Source: a bacterium (GTDB taxonomy: Bacteria > NPL-UPA2 > JAUVJM01). From it: a stretch of DNA of 8,041 nucleotides. The stretch is from positions 1-8,041 of the forward strand of contig JAUVJM010000063.1 in the NCBI GenBank assembly GCA_030596585.1, in the 5' to 3' direction. The notes under the pieces are model-generated. The model had not been told where the DNA came from, made no database searches, and was given only the letters and a program-made list of their open reading frames with translations. This document shows positions 4,815-8,041 of this stretch, one piece after another. Position 1 is the first letter of the stretch, and every line of letters begins with the position of its first letter. A program made the position numbers and the translations under genes.

Positions 4815-6874
4815 TGAACCTTGTAATTGTAGAATCTCCCGCAAAAGCGAGAACCATCGGCAAGTTTCTTGGGGAAGGTTATGCAGTCGAAGCCTGCATG
4901 GGACACGTGCGGGACCTGCCGGCAAAAAGACTCGGTGTCGATGTCAGTCACAATTTCACGCCGACATACGTGATAGTTTCCGGGCGAGATAAGGTCGTCA
5001 AATCGTTAAGGCAGAAATCCCGGAAGATGGACAGGGTCTATATCGGAACCGATAATGACCGTGAAGGGGAAGCCATTTCCTGGCATTTGAAAGAAGCGCT
5101 GGGACTAAAGAATGGCCCCGTCAGGATAATCTTCAATGAGATAACGTATCCCTCAATCCGAAAGGCGCTCGAAAATCCGCAGGATATTTCCGTTCACAAG
5201 GTTGACGCTCAGCAAGCAAGAAGGATACTTGACCGCCTGGTTGGGTACATGGTGAGTCCTCTCCTCTGGAAAAAAGTCAGGAGAGGATCGAGTGCCGGAA
5301 GGGTCCAATCCGTCGCATTGCGTCTTATCTGTGAACGTGAGGAGGAAGTCAAGTCGTTTGTCCCCGAAGAATATTGGACAATAGAGGCTGAGCTGGAACA
5401 GGAAAAAGGGGAGAAGTTCAATGCCAAACTCGAGAAGATCGGAAAGGCAAAAGCGGAAATTCCCAAACAGAAAGAAGCACAGAAGATTCTGAATGATCTC
5501 GAGGGAAAGCCTTTCATTGTAAAGAGTGTCGAGACAAAAAAGGAGGAGAGAAAACCTCTCCCGCCTCTCACAACGAGTTCTCTACAGCAGGAAGCTTCCA
5601 AGACGTTCAGATTCAGAGCCGCGAGGACTATGCGCATCGCACAGCAGCTCTATGAGGGACTGGATATAGGAAAAGAAGGAACAACCGGACTTATAACATA
5701 TATGAGAACTGATTCCGTGCAGGTATCGGATGAAGCGCAGAAAAAAAGCATTCAATTCATCCGGGAGAAATTCGGCGCCGAATTCGTGCCGGAGAAAGGA
5801 CGCAAGTACCGGAGCAAGAAAGGGGCGCAGGAAGCACACGAAGCCATCCGTCCCACGGACGTGCATCGAGAGCCCGGTTCGCTGAAAGATTTCCTGACAG
5901 ACGAACAAATGAAGTTGTATTCTCTTATCTGGCGCAGATTTGTTGCAAGCCAGTGTAAGAATGCCGTGATAGATGCGGCTCTGGCGAGAATCAGTGCGGG
6001 GAAATACGAATTCCGCGCGAGCGGAACGAAAGTCCGTTTCGCCGGGTTCCTGATTGTGTCTGAAGATACGGATGAGAGGAAACGGCTGCCTTCTCTCAGA
6101 GAAGGAGAAAAGCTCAAACTGCTCGGTATTGCTCCCCTGCAGCATTTCACGAAACCTCCCGCGCGATATTCCGAGGGGACGCTGGTGAAAGCGCTCGAAG
6201 AAAAGGGAATAGGGCGCCCGAGCACCTATGCTCCTATCATAAGCACAATTCAACAGAGAGATTATGTCGGCAGGGAAAAGAGCCGTCTTTTCCCGACAAA
6301 TCTCGGAGTGATGGTCAACAGGCTGCTTGTGCAAAGCTTCGACGATTATTTCAACGTCACGTTTACGGCCGAAATGGAGACCCAGCTCGACAAAATTGAA
6401 GAAGGGAACCTTGACTGGGTCGAGGTCGTGCGGGATTTTTACGGACCTTTCGAACTTTCCGTCCAGAAAGCCGCGAAGAATATGGAGAATGTGAAGAAGG
6501 ATCTGGAAGAAGAAACGGACGAGACCTGTGAAAAATGCGGCGGCGGAATGGTCATCCGCTGGGGCAGGTACGGCAGGTTCCTCGCCTGCAGTAATTTCCC
6601 CGAGTGCAAAAACAGCCGGAGCATTGTCGTGGAAACAGGGATGGAATGTCCAAGAGCAAATTGCGGGGGCAAGGTCATCGAAAAGAGATCAAAGAAAGGA
6701 AGGACTTTCTACGGCTGCAGCAATTACCCGAAGTGTGACTTTGCTTCCTGGCAGAAGCCCCGGCCCGTCAAATGCGAGAAGTGCGGGGCGGCGTTTCTCG
6801 TGGAGAGAAGAAAAGGCGGAGTAGAAACGCTGGAGTGTGTGCAGGAAGGATGTCACTACAAAACGAGCAACTAG
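4814..6874 (+). CDS. topA: DNA topoisomerase I (type IA), with three C4 zinc fingers
   Basis: The 686-residue enzyme relaxes negatively supercoiled DNA through a transient 5'-phosphotyrosine break. The TOPRIM domain (about 1-145) has the catalytic E7 in LVIVESPAK and the metal-binding acidic triad in GTDNDREGEAISWH (D80, D82, E84). The active-site tyrosine is Y296 in GLITYMRTDS, with R298 beside it. HEAIRPTDV (342-350) and YSEGTLVKALEEKGIGRPST (452-471) complete the type IA core. Three topoisomerase zinc ribbons follow: C572/C575/C592/C598, C612/C617/C635/C641 and C654/C657/C675/C680, the last ending six residues from the C-terminus. The ATG at 4814 gives the standard family N-terminus; an upstream in-frame GTG at 4793 would add seven atypical residues. 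The start shares its A with the TAA of ftsA, and no clear Shine-Dalgarno sequence is present, so translation is probably coupled to ftsA. The gene is full length with all key residues in place. Confidence 0.97.
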   Translation: MNLVIVESPAKARTIGKFLGEGYAVEACMGHVRDLPAKRLGVDVSHNFTPTYVIVSGRDKVVKSLRQKSRKMDRVYIGTDNDREGEAISWHLKEALGLKNGPVRIIFNEITYPSIRKALENPQDISVHKVDAQQARRILDRLVGYMVSPLLWKKVRRGSSAGRVQSVALRLICEREEEVKSFVPEEYWTIEAELEQEKGEKFNAKLEKIGKAKAEIPKQKEAQKILNDLEGKPFIVKSVETKKEERKPLPPLTTSSLQQEASKTFRFRAARTMRIAQQLYEGLDIGKEGTTGLITYMRTDSVQVSDEAQKKSIQFIREKFGAEFVPEKGRKYRSKKGAQEAHEAIRPTDVHREPGSLKDFLTDEQMKLYSLIWRRFVASQCKNAVIDAALARISAGKYEFRASGTKVRFAGFLIVSEDTDERKRLPSLREGEKLKLLGIAPLQHFTKPPARYSEGTLVKALEEKGIGRPSTYAPIISTIQQRDYVGREKSRLFPTNLGVMVNRLLVQSFDDYFNVTFTAEMETQLDKIEEGNLDWVEVVRDFYGPFELSVQKAAKNMENVKKDLEEETDETCEKCGGGMVIRWGRYGRFLACSNFPECKNSRSIVVETGMECPRANCGGKVIEKRSKKGRTFYGCSNYPKCDFASWQKPRPVKCEKCGAAFLVERRKGGVETLECVQEGCHYKTSN

Positions 6875-6879
6875 CCTGG

Positions 6880-6904
6880 ATTATTTATGCTTTGAGCAAA
6901 TAAT
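6880..6904. repeat. AT-rich inverted repeat after topA
   Basis: ATTATTT (6880-6886) and AAATAAT (6898-6904) are perfect inverted copies with an 11-base loop, starting five bases after the topA stop. As a stem it is weak because it contains only A-T pairs, and no T-tract follows, so it is at best a poor terminator. Confidence 0.3.
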
Positions 6905-6912
6905 GCGCACTC

Positions 6913-6998
6913 TGTCATTCTGAGCCCCGAATGATTTCGGGGTAAACTGTGCGAAGAATCTCTATAGATTCTTCGTCGCTTCACTCCTCAGAATGACA
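6913..6998. mobile_element. 86-bp MITE/REP-like palindromic element
   Basis: The element has perfect 12-base terminal inverted repeats, TGTCATTCTGAG (6913-6924) and CTCAGAATGACA (6987-6998). Its centre is a perfect 10-bp stem, CGAAGAATCT (6952-6961) and AGATTCTTCG (6966-6975), with a 4-base loop. The left half contains a side hairpin, CCCCGAA (6925-6931) and TTCGGGG (6936-6942). The TGTCATTCTGAG...GAAGAATCT pattern belongs to a dispersed non-coding palindrome that I recall from many environmental bacterial genomes. It has no coding capacity, so any movement would need enzymes supplied elsewhere. It ends 13 bases before the xerC/D start and may also act as an RNA hairpin between topA and xer. 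Confidence 0.8.
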
Positions 6999-7011
6999 AA
7001 TTCTAAATTCC

Positions 7012-7908
7012 ATGATGAAAGAACATATACGGAGGTTTATTACATATCTCGAGGCGGAAGTGAACGCCTCGGAACATACTATCAGGAATTATTCCTCTGA
7101 CCTTAGACAGTTCGAAAGGTTTTTGCAAGATGAGGACGGCGACCGTTTTTCCCGTCTTGTTCTCAGGCGCTTTCTTGTTCACCTTCAGAAAAGCGGATGT
7201 GCCTCACGGACAATTGCCAGAAAGATTGCAAGCTTGCGTTCATTCCTCGAATTTCTCGTAGAGGAAGGACACCTGGCTTCAAATCCCGCCAGGGGGATGT
7301 TTGTTCCAAGGCAGGAAAAGAAACTTCCAAGATTTCTTGATGAACGTGAAATGGTGAAATTGCTGGAGGTTTCGGACAAGAAAAGCGTTCTCGGGATAAG
7401 AGACCGCGCTATTCTCGAAACACTCTACAGCACGGGTATAAGAGTGGGAGAACTTGAGGGTCTGAGACCGGACTCCATAGACTTCATAGGCGGGGTGGTC
7501 AGGGTTTCAGGTAAGGGGAAAAAAGAGCGAATAGTCCCTATTGGTGAAAAGGCATTAAAAGCACTCAGTACGTATTTGGGGAAGCGTGAGGAACTGCTGG
7601 CAAAACCGAGAGCGGGGATAGAACAGAATAGAAAGGCTCTGTTTCTCAACAGATGGGGTGGAAGACTCACTGCCAGGAGTATATGCCGCATGGTGAACAA
7701 ATGCGTCAGGATGTCCGGGGCGAAGACCGGAGCGAGCCCTCATGCCATCCGGCACAGCTTTGCGACTCACCTGCTGAATGCCGGCGCAGACCTGCGAGCG
7801 GTTCAGGAACTGTTGGGACACGTAAACCTGTCAACCACGCAGATTTACACCCATGTTACTACGGAGAGGCTGAAGTCGGTATACACGAAAGCGCATCCAA
7901 GAGCTTGA
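7012..7908 (+). CDS. xerC: XerC/XerD-type site-specific tyrosine recombinase
   Basis: The product is 298 residues, or 297 if the second ATG (7015) is used; this is the normal Xer size. It cuts and rejoins DNA at dif-type sites to resolve chromosome dimers at division. The N-terminal SAM-like core-binding domain spans about 4-88 (TIRNYSSDLRQFERFL; ASRTIARKIASLRSFLEFL). The catalytic domain spans about 106-290 and has the complete set: R144 (STGIRVGEL), K168 (GKGKKER), H244 and R247 (PHAIRHSFATH), H270 (LLGH) and the nucleophile Y279 (TQIYTH). The C-terminal VYTKAHPRA is the usual Xer ending, unlike most phage or integron integrases. XerC and XerD cannot be told apart with confidence here; the symbol reflects the common topA-xerC neighbourhood. 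No Shine-Dalgarno sequence precedes the start, where the palindromic element ends 13 bases upstream. The start is chosen by homology. No cargo or att sites are seen, so a housekeeping role is favoured. Confidence 0.92.
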   Translation: MMKEHIRRFITYLEAEVNASEHTIRNYSSDLRQFERFLQDEDGDRFSRLVLRRFLVHLQKSGCASRTIARKIASLRSFLEFLVEEGHLASNPARGMFVPRQEKKLPRFLDEREMVKLLEVSDKKSVLGIRDRAILETLYSTGIRVGELEGLRPDSIDFIGGVVRVSGKGKKERIVPIGEKALKALSTYLGKREELLAKPRAGIEQNRKALFLNRWGGRLTARSICRMVNKCVRMSGAKTGASPHAIRHSFATHLLNAGADLRAVQELLGHVNLSTTQIYTHVTTERLKSVYTKAHPRA

Positions 7909-7914
7909 GGAAAC

Positions 7915-7935
7915 AATTATGAATTACGAATTATA
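7915..7935 (+). repeat. Heptamer tandem repeat (three units)
   Basis: Three consecutive 7-base units occur just after the xer stop: AATTATG (7915-7921), AATTACG (7922-7928) and AATTATA (7929-7935). This is a short STRR-like array. An in-frame ATG at 7919 opens a 23-codon frame, but the repeat explains its sequence better than coding does. Confidence 0.5.
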
Positions 7936-7966
7936 CACAGCGACCTTAATTTTTGCGTATGCCTAT

Positions 7967-7978
7967 TCTGTCATTCTG
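7967..7978 (+). repeat. Partial copy of the palindromic element's left end
   Basis: TCTGTCATTCTG is identical to 6911-6922, the outer end of the 86-bp element, in the same orientation. Homology stops after it: the following bases GGAGTGGCG do not continue the element, and no matching right end is found before the window ends. It is probably a truncated copy or solo end. A chance match of 12 bases within about 1 kb is possible but unlikely. Confidence 0.45.
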
Positions 7979-7990
7979 GGAGTGGCGTAG

Positions 7991-8041
7991 TAGCAAAAGT
8001 TCAATAATTGATGTTATAACTACATAAATATTAAATATGAA
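7991..8041. other. AT-rich sequence at window end, no supported gene
   Basis: The last 51 bases are strongly AT-rich. A weak promoter-like pair, TTGATG (8008-8013) and TTAAAT (8031-8036, spacer 17), is present. An ATG at 8037 is the only possible start, without a ribosome binding site, so nothing can be called. It may be the upstream region of a gene beyond the window. Confidence 0.3.

Noticed and set aside
5582..6334. 250-residue open frame on the minus strand
   Set aside because: It lies wholly inside topA, whose protein is full length with all catalytic motifs. The minus-strand product has no recognisable domain and is an antisense shadow.
6913..6998. The element as a rho-independent terminator for topA
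   Set aside because: The central stem is strong, but no run of T follows any of its stems (the right flank reads AAATTCTAAATTCC). Terminal repeats fit a repeat element better; transcription may still be attenuated.
7012..7908. Xer gene as integrase of an integrated phage or genomic island
   Set aside because: Standard Xer length and VYTKAHPRA ending, no att-like direct repeats next to a tRNA, and no phage or cargo genes nearby favour a housekeeping recombinase.
7919..7990. 23-codon open frame after xer (ATG at 7919, AGGA seven bases upstream), partly hydrophobic product
   Set aside because: Its 5' part is the heptamer tandem repeat and its 3' part is the partial copy of the palindromic element, so repeats explain the sequence. 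It is too short to support as a gene, although a ribosome binding site is present.
1..8041. CRISPR array, tRNA, rRNA or defence/biosynthetic cluster
   Set aside because: No regularly spaced repeats of 23-37 bases, no tRNA cloverleaf and no rRNA segments were seen when reading both strands. No cluster of defence or secondary-metabolism genes exists; the RecG-like/AlbA_2 fragment alone is decayed.

Overview
The window is a stretch of bacterial chromosome with all intact genes on the + strand. No close species match can be read from it. Clues to the host are the heavy use of AGA/AGG arginine codons, moderate GC, short REP/MITE-like palindromes between genes, and an ftsA gene that is not followed by ftsZ. 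Together these suggest an uncultivated or deep-branching Gram-negative-type lineage (Omnitrophota, Planctomycetota or similar candidate phyla). That placement is inference. The left third looks more AT-rich than the ftsA-topA block.

Layout. Positions 1-296 hold the decayed, internally deleted remnant of an AAA_4/AlbA_2 (RecG-like, Schlafen-type) putative DNA-binding ATPase gene; its 5' part lies outside the window. A small secreted protein of unknown function (362-883) follows with its own candidate promoter. Next comes a strong extended -10 promoter (953-981) driving an FMN-dependent nitronate monooxygenase / FabK-like enzyme (1064-2152). Two small genes encode proteins rich in predicted coiled coil (2369-2971, with a C-terminal membrane anchor, and 3093-3515). 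They lead into ftsA (3585-4814), which overlaps topA (4814-6874) by one base. An 86-bp MITE/REP-like palindromic element (6913-6998) separates topA from a complete xerC/xerD-type tyrosine recombinase gene (7012-7908). The last 130 bases carry a short heptamer repeat, a partial copy of the end of the palindromic element, and AT-rich sequence in which no gene is supported.

How the genes fit together. FtsA (membrane tether of the Z-ring), TopA (relaxation of negative supercoils) and the Xer recombinase (chromosome dimer resolution) all act in the late chromosome and cell-division cycle. The two coiled-coil genes immediately upstream of ftsA are therefore the best candidates here for something undescribed, namely division-associated accessory proteins, although the only link is position. 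No CRISPR array, tRNA, rRNA, defence island or biosynthetic cluster was seen. Most of the window is housekeeping sequence; the unusual parts are the gene neighbourhood, the pseudogene and the intergenic repeats.
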